This document shows positions 1 through 8,815 of a DNA stretch of 64,000 nucleotides, in pieces. Position 1 is the first letter of the stretch; every line of letters begins with the position of its first letter. The notes beneath the pieces were generated by a model. The model ran no database searches. It was not told the DNA's origin and saw nothing but the letters and a program-made list of their open reading frames with translations. The translations under genes were made by a program, and so were the position numbers. The stretch is from Geodermatophilus obscurus DSM 43160. Its GTDB lineage: Bacteria > Actinomycetota > Actinomycetes > Mycobacteriales > Geodermatophilaceae. The DNA lies in contig NC_013757.1 of assembly GCF_000025345.1 (NCBI RefSeq), positions 2,170,001 to 2,234,000 on the forward strand, in the 5' to 3' direction.

Positions 1-75
1 CAGGGTCCTCCTACCTGGAGGGTGGCCGTTCCAGCACCTCACCCGGCCGGCGCGGGACGCTGCAGAGGGGCGCCG
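1..75. repeat. dispersed GC-rich intergenic repeat, partial copy at window edge
   Basis: The stretch contains GGTCCTCC, the phrase GGTGGCCGTTCCAGCAC, and a CGCGGGAC-CTGCAG-GGG segment. The same blocks recur after many genes in the window (for example near 1586, 39085, 52457 and 60321). No gene is visible in it. It lies upstream of the NlpC/P60 gene and probably belongs to the 3' end of a neighbour outside the window. Confidence 0.6.
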
Positions 76-133
76 TCCTCCCGACCCGTCGCAGACCGGG
101 GCCTGCCTCTGACACCCCAGTTCCGGCGGTGGC

Positions 134-151
134 CTCCCCCCATGGGGGGAG
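134..151. promoter_or_regulatory. 18-bp perfect palindrome upstream of NlpC/P60 gene
   Basis: CTCCCCCCATGGGGGGAG is a perfect inverted repeat about 90 bases before the start of the NlpC/P60 gene. It could be an operator or a 5'UTR hairpin. I see nothing that identifies a regulator, and I could not match the leader to the cyclic-di-AMP riboswitch often found before such genes. Confidence 0.3.
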
Positions 152-241
152 TGTCCGCTCAACCGCTTCCCTGATCTTGTCGTTCCGGCACCGGAGTGCG
201 CATCCGGGCGCCGGTCGACGAGGTCGTGAGGAAGGTCGGAC

Positions 242-1585
242 GTGGGCAGGACGGACGAGCGGGAGAGCCATCCGAGGCGTTCCGGGTGGCTGCTGCGCGG
301 AGCCGGGACGGCGGTCACCGCCCTGGTCCTGGCCGGCCTGGTGCCCGGGACGGCCGTGGCCGCTCCCGGGGACGACCAGGTGGCCGCGGCCCAGGCCGAG
401 CGGGACGTCGCGGCCGCGCGCGTCGGCGAGATCGGCGCGCAGCTGGCGGCGGCCCAGGAGCGGGTGGACGCCGCCCGTCGGGGTGCGCAGATCGCGCTGC
501 AGGAGTACGAGGTGCGCCGCGCCGCCCAGGAGGAGGCGCGGGCCACCGCCGACGCCGCCGCCGCGGCCGCCGAGCGGGCCGCCGCCGAGCTGCGCCGCGG
601 CCGCGACCAGGTGGTCGCCTTCGCGCGGTCGAGCTACATGCAGGGCAGCACGAGCCCGGGGGCGGCCGCGCTGGTCACCGCCGAGGGGCCCGCGCAGCTG
701 GTGCAGCGGGCCGCGCTGCTGGAGGCCGCGGGCGGCCACCGGGCCGACGTCGTCGCCGAGCTGACCGTCCTGGAGCAGGAGGCCGCTGCTGCCGACGACG
801 CCGCGCAGGTCGCGGTGCAGGCGGCCGGTGCGGCCGAGGCCGCGGCGGCGGAGTCCCTGGCCAGTGCGCAGTCGCAGGAGGTCTCGGCGCGGGCCCAGGC
901 CGCCGAGCTCGCCGACCGGCGCGAGGTGCTGGAGGCCGAGCTCGCGGAGGCCCAGGAGGTGCTCTACGGCGCCCAGGGTGCGGCGGCCGCGGCTGCTGCC
1001 GCAGAGGCCGCGGCGGGGGCGGCGCAGGCCCACCCGCCGGTGGCTCCGCCCGTGCAGAGCAGTTCGTCCCCCCGGTCCTCGTCGAGCACCTCGTCGTCCG
1101 GTTCGTCCTCGTCGTCCTCCGGCGGTGGGGCGCCGACCGGCACCGGCACCACGGCCGGCGCGCCGACGGGGTCGGTGGTGGACCGGGCCATCGCGGCGGC
1201 CGTGAGCCAGCGCGGGCTGCCCTACAGCTGGGGTGGCGGCAACGGCAACGGCCCGACCTACGGCATCCCGCCGGACACGGCGATCTACGGCTTCGACTGC
1301 TCGGGGCTGACCGAGTACGCCTACGCGCAGGCCGGCATCCGGATCGGTGGCACCAGCCGCGAGCAGTACTGGCGCTTCCGCGACCGGACCGTGGCCGCCG
1401 ACGACCTGCAGCCCGGGGACCTGGTGTTCTGGGGCGAGACCGCGGACTACACGTCGATCTACCACGTGGCGCTCTACATCGGCGGCGGCCAGGTGGTCCA
1501 GGCACCGCAGAGCGGGGACGTCGTGCGGATCTCGTCGATGTGGTTCGGCAGCGACTACTACGGCGCGGTGCGGCCTACGGCCTGA
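242..1585 (+). CDS. secreted NlpC/P60 peptidoglycan endopeptidase with coiled-coil N-terminus
   Basis: A 447-residue exported cell-wall hydrolase of the RipA type. Residues about 15–40 form a signal peptide (Arg-Arg, hydrophobic core, AVAAP cleavage site). Residues 45–265 are an Ala/Glu/Arg-rich coiled coil, followed by a Ser/Gly/Pro linker. The NlpC/P60 domain fills the last 140 residues, with catalytic Cys353 in FDCSGL and His408 in YHVALYIGGG. The family cleaves D-Glu–mDAP bonds in peptidoglycan during cell separation; the coiled coil usually autoinhibits or recruits partners such as FtsX. The GTG start follows GAGGAAGG. It appears monocistronic: it ends in a variant of the stop-anchored repeat and is followed by a hairpin. 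Confidence 0.9.
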   Translation: MGRTDERESHPRRSGWLLRGAGTAVTALVLAGLVPGTAVAAPGDDQVAAAQAERDVAAARVGEIGAQLAAAQERVDAARRGAQIALQEYEVRRAAQEEARATADAAAAAAERAAAELRRGRDQVVAFARSSYMQGSTSPGAAALVTAEGPAQLVQRAALLEAAGGHRADVVAELTVLEQEAAAADDAAQVAVQAAGAAEAAAAESLASAQSQEVSARAQAAELADRREVLEAELAEAQEVLYGAQGAAAAAAAAEAAAGAAQAHPPVAPPVQSSSSPRSSSSTSSSGSSSSSSGGGAPTGTGTTAGAPTGSVVDRAIAAAVSQRGLPYSWGGGNGNGPTYGIPPDTAIYGFDCSGLTEYAYAQAGIRIGGTSREQYWRFRDRTVAADDLQPGDLVFWGETADYTSIYHVALYIGGGQVVQAPQSGDVVRISSMWFGSDYYGAVRPTA

Positions 1586-1660
1586 CGAAGGACCACCCTC
1601 CCCCCACGCCTCGCGAGCTCGGCGCGGGCCCCTGAAGGGTGGCCGTTCCAGCACGTCGAC
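1586..1660 (+). repeat. stop-anchored dispersed repeat after NlpC gene
   Basis: Begins at the stop codon as CTGACGAAGGACCACCC, a variant of the CTGARRGAGGACCCC motif seen at eleven other genes. It continues with CCTCGCGAGCTCGGCGCGGG and GGTGGCCGTTCCAGCACGTC. The 369-base interval to the next gene holds this repeat, the hairpin at 1696 and nothing else I can identify. Confidence 0.7.
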
Positions 1661-1695
1661 GGGGCCGAGACGAACGAGATGGCCCGAGACGTGGG

Positions 1696-1729
1696 GCGTC
1701 GGGCAGCCACGGGGGGAGCTGCCCGACGC
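1696..1729 (+). terminator. hairpin, probable terminator
   Basis: Perfect 12-bp stem GCGTCGGGCAGC / GCTGCCCGACGC with a 10-base loop, placed after the NlpC gene and before the moxR operon. There is no U-run, which is common for actinobacterial terminators. Confidence 0.6.
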
Positions 1730-1954
1730 AGCACCGAGGCTAGCAGTCAGCGGAGCCTGCAGGCAGGGCTGCGCACGCGGTGCACGGACGGCTGGTGTCG
1801 GCCACTCTGGGTGTCCGGTCGGCTCGCCCGCGTGCGCGCCCGGCTGCTCTCCAGGAACGTGTAGGACACTGGCGGGGACGGGCACGCCGTCCGTCGCCGG
1901 CCTCGCGGTGCCCCCTGGGGCCGAGGCCGTGGACCGGCACGATCAGGGAGTTCC

Positions 1955-3253
1955 GTGAGCAGCGCCGCCAGCACCTCGCTCCAGCAGTCCGGCGGGCAGC
2001 CGGTCCCGCCGTCGGTCGACGCCGCCCACCTGGAGCGGGTGCTGTTCGAGATCAAGCGGGTCATCGTCGGCCAGGACCGGTTGGTCGAGCGGATGCTCGT
2101 CTCGCTGCTGGCCCGTGGGCACGTGCTGCTCGAGGGCGTCCCCGGCGTCGCCAAGACCCTCGCCGTGCAGACGCTGGCCACCGTCGTGGGTGGCCGCTTC
2201 GCCCGTCTCCAGTTCACCCCCGACCTGGTGCCGGCCGACATCATCGGCACCCGCATCTACAAGGCCGGGCAGGACGCCTTCGACACCGAGCTCGGCCCGG
2301 TGTTCGCCAACTTCGTGCTCACCGACGAGATCAACCGCGCGCCGGCGAAGGTGCAGTCGGCGCTGCTGGAGGTCATGGCCGAGCGCCAGGTGTCCATCGG
2401 CGGCGTCACCCACCCGCTGCCGGACCCCTTCCTCGTGCTGGCCACGCAGAACCCGATCGAGTCCGAGGGCGTCTACCCGCTGCCCGAGGCCCAGCGCGAC
2501 CGCTTCCTCATGAAGGTGCTCGTCGACTACCCGAGCCCGGAGGAGGAGCGGGAGATCATCTACCGGATGGGCTCGACGCCGCCGGTGGCCGAGACCGTCC
2601 TCGGGCCCGACGACCTGATCCGCATGCAGCGCACCGCCTCCCAGGTGTTCGTGCACCACGCGCTCGTCGACTACGTCGTCCGGCTGGTGGTCGCCACCCG
2701 CGCGCCGCGCGAGCACGGCATGGACGACGTCGCCTCGTGGGTGTCCTACGGCGCCAGCCCACGCGCCTCCCTGGGGCTGATCGCCGCCAGCCGGGCGCTG
2801 GCGCTGGTCCGCGGCCGCGACTACGTGCTGCCGCAGGACGTCCTCGACGTCACCGCCGACGTGCTGCGCCACCGGCTGGTGCTCTCCTACGACGCGCTGG
2901 CCGACGGCGTGCCCGCCGACCACGTGGTCAAGCGCATCCTGCAGACCGTGCCGCTGCCGCAGGTGGCCCCGCGCCAGCGCTCCGGCGGCTTCGGCCCGGG
3001 CAGCCCCGGCGGGCCGTCGGTGCCGACCGCGCCGCCGTTCGGCGCGCCGCAGTTCGGCCCGCCCGGACCGCAGTACGGCCCACCCGGCCAGCCCTTCGGC
3101 GGCCCCGGGATGCCCGCTCCCGGTCAGCCCGGCCAGCCCGGTCCCGTGCCGGCCGGCGGGCCGTTCGGCGGTCCGGGTGAGCCGGGCCCGGCGCCGCAGG
3201 GTCGGCCGGACGTGTCCGTCAACGGCGCCGACCGCGGGTCCTCGCCGGCGTGA
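1955..3253 (+). CDS. MoxR-family AAA+ ATPase
   Basis: A 432-residue AAA+ chaperone-type ATPase. Walker A is GVPGVAKT (61–68), Walker B VLTDEI (121–126), and a lid domain runs to about 345. MoxR proteins act with von Willebrand factor A proteins on metal insertion, stress response or envelope assembly; here the two following genes are exactly such partners. The tail from about residue 350 is a low-complexity Gly/Pro/Phe-rich extension (FGPP/YGPP-like units), unusual for MoxR and likely disordered. The GTG start follows GGGAG. It overlaps the DUF58 gene by 4 bases (GTGA). Confidence 0.92.
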   Translation: MSSAASTSLQQSGGQPVPPSVDAAHLERVLFEIKRVIVGQDRLVERMLVSLLARGHVLLEGVPGVAKTLAVQTLATVVGGRFARLQFTPDLVPADIIGTRIYKAGQDAFDTELGPVFANFVLTDEINRAPAKVQSALLEVMAERQVSIGGVTHPLPDPFLVLATQNPIESEGVYPLPEAQRDRFLMKVLVDYPSPEEEREIIYRMGSTPPVAETVLGPDDLIRMQRTASQVFVHHALVDYVVRLVVATRAPREHGMDDVASWVSYGASPRASLGLIAASRALALVRGRDYVLPQDVLDVTADVLRHRLVLSYDALADGVPADHVVKRILQTVPLPQVAPRQRSGGFGPGSPGGPSVPTAPPFGAPQFGPPGPQYGPPGQPFGGPGMPAPGQPGQPGPVPAGGPFGGPGEPGPAPQGRPDVSVNGADRGSSPA

Positions 3254-4302
3254 GACTGCGTCGCCGGTCCGGCGGCGCCGCGGCCCCGGAACAGGCCGGC
3301 CCAGCACCCACCCCTGGCTCCGGCATCGACCCGGGCGCCGGCGGCCATGCCGTGACGCCCGGGTCCGGTGGGGCCCCGCCGCGCTTCGCCGAGGGCCCGG
3401 CCGACGTCCTGCTGCAGCGGCTGGAGCTCACCGTGCGGCGCCGGCTCGACGGGCTGCTGCAGGGCGACCACCTGGGGCTGGTCCCGGGCTCGGGCACGGA
3501 GGCCGGCGACTCGCGGAGCTACCACCCCGGTGACGACGTCCGGCGGATGGACTGGCCGGTGACCGCCCGCACCCAGGTGCCGCACGTCCGCGAGACGATC
3601 GCCGACCGCGAGCTGGAGACCTGGGCGGTGGTGGACCTCTCCGCGAGCCTGGACTTCGGCACCGCGGCCTGCACCAAGCGGGACCTGGCGATCGCGGGGC
3701 TGGCCGCGGTCAGCCACCTGACCGTCCACGGCGGCAACCGGCTGGGCGCCGTCGTCACCACCGGCGAGCGGGTCGACCGGTACCCGGCCACGGCCGGCCG
3801 GCTGGCCGCCGACCGGCTGCTGCGGGCCGTCGTCGCGACCCCGCGGGCCGAGGGCGGACGCCGCGGCGACCTCGCCGCCGCGCTGGAGTCGCTGCGCCGG
3901 CCGCCGCGCCGCCGCGGCCTGGTCGTCGTCGTGTCGGACTTCCTGGGCTCCGACGCGTCGGGGTTCCCCGACTGGGAGCGCCCGCTGCGGGGTCTGCGGG
4001 CCCGGCACGAGCTGCTGGCCATCGAGGTCGTCGACCCGCGCGAGCTGGAGCTGCCCGACGTCGGCCTGCTCACCGTCGTCGACCCCGAGAGCGGCCAGAC
4101 CCTCGAGGTGCCCACCGGCGACGCCGCCTTCCGGACCCGCTTCGCGGAGGGCGCCGCGGCCCAGCGGCGGGCCATCGCCGCCGCCCTGCGCCGCGCCGGC
4201 GCCGGGCACCTGCAGTTGCGCACGGACCGCGACTGGCTCATGGACGTCGTCAGGTTCGTCGCGGACCGGCGACGGGCGGGCTCCGGAGGCGCGTCCCGAT
4301 GA
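3250..4302 (+). CDS. DUF58 domain protein
   Basis: A 350-residue protein of the DUF58 family, second gene of a moxR–DUF58–VWA operon. After a Pro/Gly-rich N-terminus, the signature GDDVRRMDWPVTAR lies at about residues 96–110, followed by a von Willebrand A-like fold with VVDLSASLDFG (a MIDAS-like DxSxS variant). No transmembrane segment is evident, unlike many family members. Function is inferred from context only: partner of the MoxR ATPase at the membrane. Translation is coupled to moxR by the GTGA overlap. Confidence 0.85.
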   Translation: MRLRRRSGGAAAPEQAGPAPTPGSGIDPGAGGHAVTPGSGGAPPRFAEGPADVLLQRLELTVRRRLDGLLQGDHLGLVPGSGTEAGDSRSYHPGDDVRRMDWPVTARTQVPHVRETIADRELETWAVVDLSASLDFGTAACTKRDLAIAGLAAVSHLTVHGGNRLGAVVTTGERVDRYPATAGRLAADRLLRAVVATPRAEGGRRGDLAAALESLRRPPRRRGLVVVVSDFLGSDASGFPDWERPLRGLRARHELLAIEVVDPRELELPDVGLLTVVDPESGQTLEVPTGDAAFRTRFAEGAAAQRRAIAAALRRAGAGHLQLRTDRDWLMDVVRFVADRRRAGSGGASR

Positions 4303-4367
4303 CCTTCCCGATGACACCTCGCGACCGCCGGCGTGCCGGCAGCGGAGGAGCCTCCCGATGACCTTCC
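4294..4367 (+). repeat. 15-bp direct repeat straddling the DUF58/VWA junction
   Basis: TCCCGATGACCTTCC occurs at 4294–4308 and 4353–4367, 59 bases apart. The second copy contains the ATG of the VWA gene. The first repeats that start region at the end of the DUF58 gene. This looks like a small local duplication of the translation start. Confidence 0.7.
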
Positions 4368-5314
4368 AGGCCCCCTGGTGGCTGCTCGGCCTGCTGGCCG
4401 TCGTCGCGCTGGTGGCGCTGTACGTGGTGCTGCAGCTGCGCCGCAAGGCCTACGCCGCCCGGTTCACCAACGTCGCGCTGCTCGGCACGCTGGTGCCGAA
4501 GCGCCCCGGCTGGCGGCGGCACCTGGCCTTCGGGCTGGTCGCGCTCGCGCTGGCCGCGCTGATCGTGTCCCTGGCGGTGCCCAGCACCGAGGTCCGGGTG
4601 CCGCGGGAGCGCGCCACGGTGGTCATGGCCGTCGACGTGTCGCTGTCGATGCAGGCGACCGACATCGAGCCCAGCCGGTTCGAGGCGATGCAGGTGGCGG
4701 CCAAGGAGTTCGTCGACGTGCTGCCGGACCGGATCAACCTCGGACTGGTGTCCTTCGCCGGCACCGCCACCACCGTGGTCACCCCGACGACCGACCGGGG
4801 GCAGGTGAGCACCGCGATCGACAACCTGGAGCTGGCCGAGTCCACCGCGATCGGGGAGGCGGTGTTCACCTCGCTGACCGCGATCGAGAACTTCCAGTCG
4901 TCGCTGGACGCCGACGGCGAGGAGGTGCCGCCGGCGCGGATCGTGCTGCTGTCGGACGGCTACAACACCGTCGGCCGCCCCGACACCCAGGCCGTCTCCG
5001 CCGCGCTCGACGCCGGCATCCCGGTCTCCACGATCGCCTTCGGCACCGACTACGGCACCCTGGACCTCGACGGCGAGCGGGTGCCGGTGCCGGTGGACCG
5101 CGCCACGCTGGAGGAGATCGCCGACCAGACCGGCGGCAGCTACAGCGAGGCCGCCAGCGCCGCCGAGCTCGAGCAGGTCTACCAGGACCTCGGCAGCCAG
5201 ATCGGCTACACGACCGAGCCGCGCGACGTCAGCTACTGGTTCGTCCGTGGCGGCGTGCTGTTCGCGATGATCGGCGTCGTCCTCAGCCTGCTCTGGACCA
5301 ACCGGCTGCTGTGA
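4358..5314 (+). CDS. membrane-anchored VWA domain protein (BatA-like)
   Basis: A 318-residue membrane protein. Two N-terminal transmembrane segments (about 7–26 and 55–74), a von Willebrand factor A domain with an intact MIDAS (Asp93, Ser95, Ser97 in DVSLS; TPTTD later), and a C-terminal transmembrane helix (about 293–315). It has the layout of BatA proteins that work with MoxR ATPases. The ATG follows GGAGGAG. An upstream duplicate of its start region is noted separately. It ends the operon. Confidence 0.9.
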   Translation: MTFQAPWWLLGLLAVVALVALYVVLQLRRKAYAARFTNVALLGTLVPKRPGWRRHLAFGLVALALAALIVSLAVPSTEVRVPRERATVVMAVDVSLSMQATDIEPSRFEAMQVAAKEFVDVLPDRINLGLVSFAGTATTVVTPTTDRGQVSTAIDNLELAESTAIGEAVFTSLTAIENFQSSLDADGEEVPPARIVLLSDGYNTVGRPDTQAVSAALDAGIPVSTIAFGTDYGTLDLDGERVPVPVDRATLEEIADQTGGSYSEAASAAELEQVYQDLGSQIGYTTEPRDVSYWFVRGGVLFAMIGVVLSLLWTNRLL

Positions 5315-5317
5315 CCG

Positions 5318-5389
5318 GGCAGGAGCCGCTCCGGCCCCCCGCCTGGCCTCCCCCGGCGTGCGACGGGGGAGCCAGGAGGGGGTCCTCGC
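5318..5389 (-). repeat. stop-anchored repeat after GT2 gene
   Basis: On the minus strand the glycosyltransferase ends CTGAGCGAGGACCCCC and runs into this GC-rich block, which contains an inverted repeat around CTGGCTCCCCC. It occupies the convergent space with the VWA gene. Confidence 0.65.
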
Positions 5390-6871
5390 TCAGACCGTGA
5401 AACCGCGCTGGCGGCGCACCAGCTTCTTCGCCATGAACAGCGTCTGCAGCACGGTGACCAGGTAGAGCACCGGCCAGCCGATGGACAGGATCGCCGACTG
5501 GATGCCGACGCTCTGCTGGCTCCAGGCGAAGATGAGCACCACGAAGGTGGCCACGGCACACACGGCGGGCATGACGTAGGCCGACCCGCGGCCCCGCTCG
5601 GCGTCCGCCTGCGCCGCCCAGTTGTCCTTCTCCACCCGGGCGAAGAACTGCACCCACGCGGTGACGAAGTGGCCCATCCGGATCCACATGTACAGCTCCG
5701 CCGGGGCCAGGAGCAGCGCGTAGAAGATGTCCGAGGCGCTCTTGTCGTGCATCGACGCGGCGATCCGCAGGTTGAGCAGCGTGGCCACCAGCGGCGGGAT
5801 GAGCCACACCGGGTTGAACACGAACGCGTCGATCGACAGCGCCGCGGCCAGCAGCAGCAGGAACGCCATGCGGGTGCTGATGTTGAGGAGCATCGAGACG
5901 TTCTCGTACCAGCGCAGCCGCAGGTTCGGGTGCAGCGGCTGGCCCTTGTTGTCCCCACGCTGGCCGGGCCAGAGCAGGTCGATGCCGCCGAAGTTCCACT
6001 TCACCTGCTGGCCGTGCAGTGCGCGCAGGGTCTCCATCGGGCCGACGAAGGCCCGTGCCCGGGCGCTGATCTTGGTGCTGAAGCCGGCGTCCTTGATCTG
6101 CAGGGACAGCTTGGAGTCCTCGACCTCCGAGTCCCGCACCCACGGCGCGGACTGGTGGTTGCGGTACATCACGGTCTCCAGCGCGCGGACGCTGAACAGG
6201 CTGCACTGCCCGCCGAGGACGGCCATGTTCCGGCCGCGGACCAGGTTGTCCATGTTGAACCCGGCGAACTGGGCCCGCTGGCCGGCGACGAGGAACGTCG
6301 CCATGGCGCCCTTCACCCTCGACTTGTCGAAGGTGTAGATGGCCGACAGCCCGCCGATCCGCGGGTCGGTGACCATCTCCTTCTCCAGCCACTCGAGGCA
6401 GCGCCGGTCGAGTGTGGTGTCACCGTCCACGCCGAGGATGTAGTCGTAGCCGCGGCTGACGTAGTAGCCGAAGTTGAGCGCCCCGACCTTCTTGTCGGGG
6501 TTCTCGCCGATGTCGTGGACGTGCACGACGGTGGTGAACAGCTCGCCCTTGACCACCCGCTGGTGCTCACCCTCGAACCGGCGGGCGATCTCCGGGGTGT
6601 CGTCGTCGGTGTTGTTGATGATGACGTGGATGGCGTCCGGCAGCCGCGTCTGACCGAGCAGCGAGGTGATGACGTCGCTGATCGTCGACTGCTCGTTGTA
6701 GGCCGGGATGATGCAGCTGATCGTCGCGTGCCGCTGCTCCTCGGACGTCGCCGGGCCCCCGAACTCGGCGGGGACGAGCGAGCTGATGTCGGGGACCTGG
6801 CCGGTCCCCCGGGCGAGCAGCTGGACGCGGTCGGTCGCCCGGCGCATGCCGTGCAGGACGAGCTGGGTCAC
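5390..6871 (-). CDS. family 2 glycosyltransferase, membrane-associated
   Basis: A 493-residue processive-type GT2. The GT-A core starts at about residue 50 (SCIIPAYNEQ), with the metal-binding GVDGDTTLD, a later acceptor-side RDSEVEDSKL, and GQQVKWNFGG in place of the usual QxxRW. Two C-terminal hydrophobic blocks (about 335–375 and 435–480) give roughly four membrane helices. Such enzymes make polysaccharides, for example hyaluronan- or poly-GlcNAc-like; the substrate cannot be told here. The GTG start overlaps the upstream lipoprotein stop (GTGA), so the two are translationally coupled. The missing PilZ domain gives no sign of c-di-GMP control. Confidence 0.88.
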   Translation of the reverse strand: MTQLVLHGMRRATDRVQLLARGTGQVPDISSLVPAEFGGPATSEEQRHATISCIIPAYNEQSTISDVITSLLGQTRLPDAIHVIINNTDDDTPEIARRFEGEHQRVVKGELFTTVVHVHDIGENPDKKVGALNFGYYVSRGYDYILGVDGDTTLDRRCLEWLEKEMVTDPRIGGLSAIYTFDKSRVKGAMATFLVAGQRAQFAGFNMDNLVRGRNMAVLGGQCSLFSVRALETVMYRNHQSAPWVRDSEVEDSKLSLQIKDAGFSTKISARARAFVGPMETLRALHGQQVKWNFGGIDLLWPGQRGDNKGQPLHPNLRLRWYENVSMLLNISTRMAFLLLLAAALSIDAFVFNPVWLIPPLVATLLNLRIAASMHDKSASDIFYALLLAPAELYMWIRMGHFVTAWVQFFARVEKDNWAAQADAERGRGSAYVMPAVCAVATFVVLIFAWSQQSVGIQSAILSIGWPVLYLVTVLQTLFMAKKLVRRQRGFTV

Positions 6872-7506
6872 TGGGTCTCCTCCTGGAGGAAGGGCAGCAC
6901 GATGCTGTCGAGGACGGTCTGGCGGAAGTAGCGCCCGGACCCGGGTTCGGTCTCGACCAGCAGGTCGAACTGCACGGAGAGGTCCACCTGCCCGGCGCCG
7001 GCCGCCGAGGGGGTGAGGACGAGGGCGGTGCCGTAGCCGTAGGGCGGCTGGAGCGCGAACTCGCCCCGGTCCTCGGCCACGGTGGTGCGCGTGGTGCCGT
7101 CGTCGGCGGTGGCCACGAAACGGGTGACCAGCACCTCGAGGTCGGGGTCACCGCCTTCGAGGTGGGCGGACAGCTGCACGCCCTTGGTGTCGGCGGCCCG
7201 CCACTGCCTGGCCGGCTCGCTGGTCCACCAGTCGACGACCAGGGTGCGGTCGCCGGCCGGCACGGTGCGGGTGGTGGAGCCGGTGTCGAGGTCGCCGACC
7301 GGCCGCGTCGGGCCGGGGTCGGCGACGGCGACGGTGGCCGGTGCCTCCGGCTCCGGAGTGCGAGGGGGTGCGGTGGTCGACGCCGGTGCGGCGCCGAAGT
7401 CCGGGCTCATGCTGACGTCGGGCAGCGTGCAGCCCGAGAGGGCCACGCTGGTGAGCACGAGCAGTACCGCCCCTGCCCGGAGCTGCCGGGACATGGGTGT
7501 GATCAC
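6868..7506 (-). CDS. predicted lipoprotein upstream of GT2
   Basis: A protein of about 212 residues with a lipoprotein signal peptide ending in the lipobox VALSGC, then a Pro/Thr-rich linker and a beta-rich domain. I chose the GTG at 7506 because GGAG lies five bases before it and the signal peptide then has normal length; a longer reading frame to 7590 has no support. No known family was recognised. Its overlap with the glycosyltransferase suggests an accessory role at the outer membrane face in the same polysaccharide process. Confidence 0.75.
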   Translation of the reverse strand: MITPMSRQLRAGAVLLVLTSVALSGCTLPDVSMSPDFGAAPASTTAPPRTPEPEAPATVAVADPGPTRPVGDLDTGSTTRTVPAGDRTLVVDWWTSEPARQWRAADTKGVQLSAHLEGGDPDLEVLVTRFVATADDGTTRTTVAEDRGEFALQPPYGYGTALVLTPSAAGAGQVDLSVQFDLLVETEPGSGRYFRQTVLDSIVLPFLQEETQ

Positions 7507-7684
7507 GAGTTCTCCCTGGTGCGGAACGAGGCCGCGGCCGACAGACATCCGCAGGGAGGAGGGCGACACTGACCCCTCAGCTGCGGTCATGTCTGACAGT
7601 AGGGAGATCGCTACGGCAGGTCATCCCCTCCTCACCCGTCCGGGTCGGGGTCCCGGTCGTGTGGGGGGTGGCCCGCCCCGGCGG

Positions 7685-8655
7685 TCACCGAGCGGGGTCG
7701 AGGACGAGCTTGCCGGTGGTGCGGCGGGCGAGCAGGTCCTGGTGCGCCTCGCGGACGGCGGTCAACGGGTAGCGCCCGCCGATGACCGGCCGCAGCGCGC
7801 CGTCGGCCACCAGCGGCAGCAGCTCGGTCATCGCGTCGTCGAGCACCGCCGGCCGGGTCATGCAGTGCGCCAGCCAGAAGCCGACGACCGCGCGGCTCTT
7901 CTGCAGCAGCATCCCCGGCGGGACGGCGGCGGTCTCCTGGCGGGCGGCCATCCCGTAGGTGACGACCCGGCCGAACGGGGCCAGCGCGGACAGCGAGCCG
8001 GCGAAGACGTTGCCGCCGGTCATCTCCAGGACGACGTCGACCGGTCGGCCGCCGTTGGCCTCGCGGAGCGCAGCGGTGAAGGCCTTCGGGTCGTCGTCGG
8101 CCAGGGCCGGGTCGACCGAGGCGTCGGCGCCGAGCTCCTCGGTCAGTGCCCGCTTCTCCGGGCTGGACGCCGTCGCGATGACCCGGCCCGCGCCCCAGCG
8201 CCGTGCGAGCTGCACGGTCAGCGACCCGACGCCATCGGCACCCGCGATGACGACGACGGTCTCTCCGGCGGCGAGGTGCGCGCTGGTGCGCAGCAGGTGG
8301 TAGGCGGTGCTGCCCTGCAGGACGACGGCCAGCGCCTGCTCGTCGGTCACCCCGTCGGGCAGCTGCCAGGTCAGCCGCGGGTGCGCGACGACCTCCTCCG
8401 CGTAGCCGCCGCCGTCGAGCAGGCCGACCACCCGCGGGCCGCCACCGGCCGGCGTCCCCACGAACTCCGCGCCGGGCACCAGCGGCAGCTGCTGGGCCGC
8501 GAGGTAGCTGTTCTCGATCTGGTGGGTGTGGGCGCAGTTCACGCCCGCCGTGGAGACGTCGTAGACCTGCTGGCCCGGACCGGCTTTCGGGTCGGGGATG
8601 TCGACGACGTCGAGGACCTCGGGCCCGTTCGAATCGGGATTCGAACGGCTCGCAT
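7685..8655 (-). pseudogene. quinone oxidoreductase (MDR family), frameshifted near N-terminus
   Basis: An NADPH:quinone reductase-like medium-chain dehydrogenase without structural zinc. The Rossmann part is intact (GADGVGSLTVQLA, then the NAD-binding region) and the C-terminus TTGKLVLDPAR is normal. Full-length homologues start MRAVxI…GPEVLxVVxVPxP. Here the ATG at 8655 gives MRAVRIPIRT, but the frame breaks at the GGGCCC at 8621–8626; one extra G on the minus strand would restore GPEVLDVVDIPDP. Without the shift only an internal GTG at 8542 remains, which would remove about 38 residues. It is a pseudogene or a base-call error. The N-terminal segment recurs as orphan fragments at 9398 and 11394. 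Confidence 0.75.
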
Positions 8656-8815
8656 CGTCCGACCCTAGGTCCCGAACGTCGAGCAGGGCGTCGGAGTCCG
8701 GATGCGTGCAGCCTGTCGGGCACGGTTCACGCCGCGGAGCCCCTACTTGTCATCCCATCCCGGCAGGAGAAGCGTCGGCCACTCAGCGGGGACGAGACGC
8801 CACTAGGTAGCCGTC

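Noticed and set aside
120..241. Possible cyclic-di-AMP (ydaO) riboswitch before the NlpC/P60 gene
   Set aside because: The gene type is a frequent target, but I could not find the conserved ydaO core bases; only a palindrome is visible.
11..1885. Long minus-strand frame opposite the NlpC/P60 gene
   Set aside because: The product is low-complexity and antisense to a gene with clear catalytic motifs and a ribosome site.
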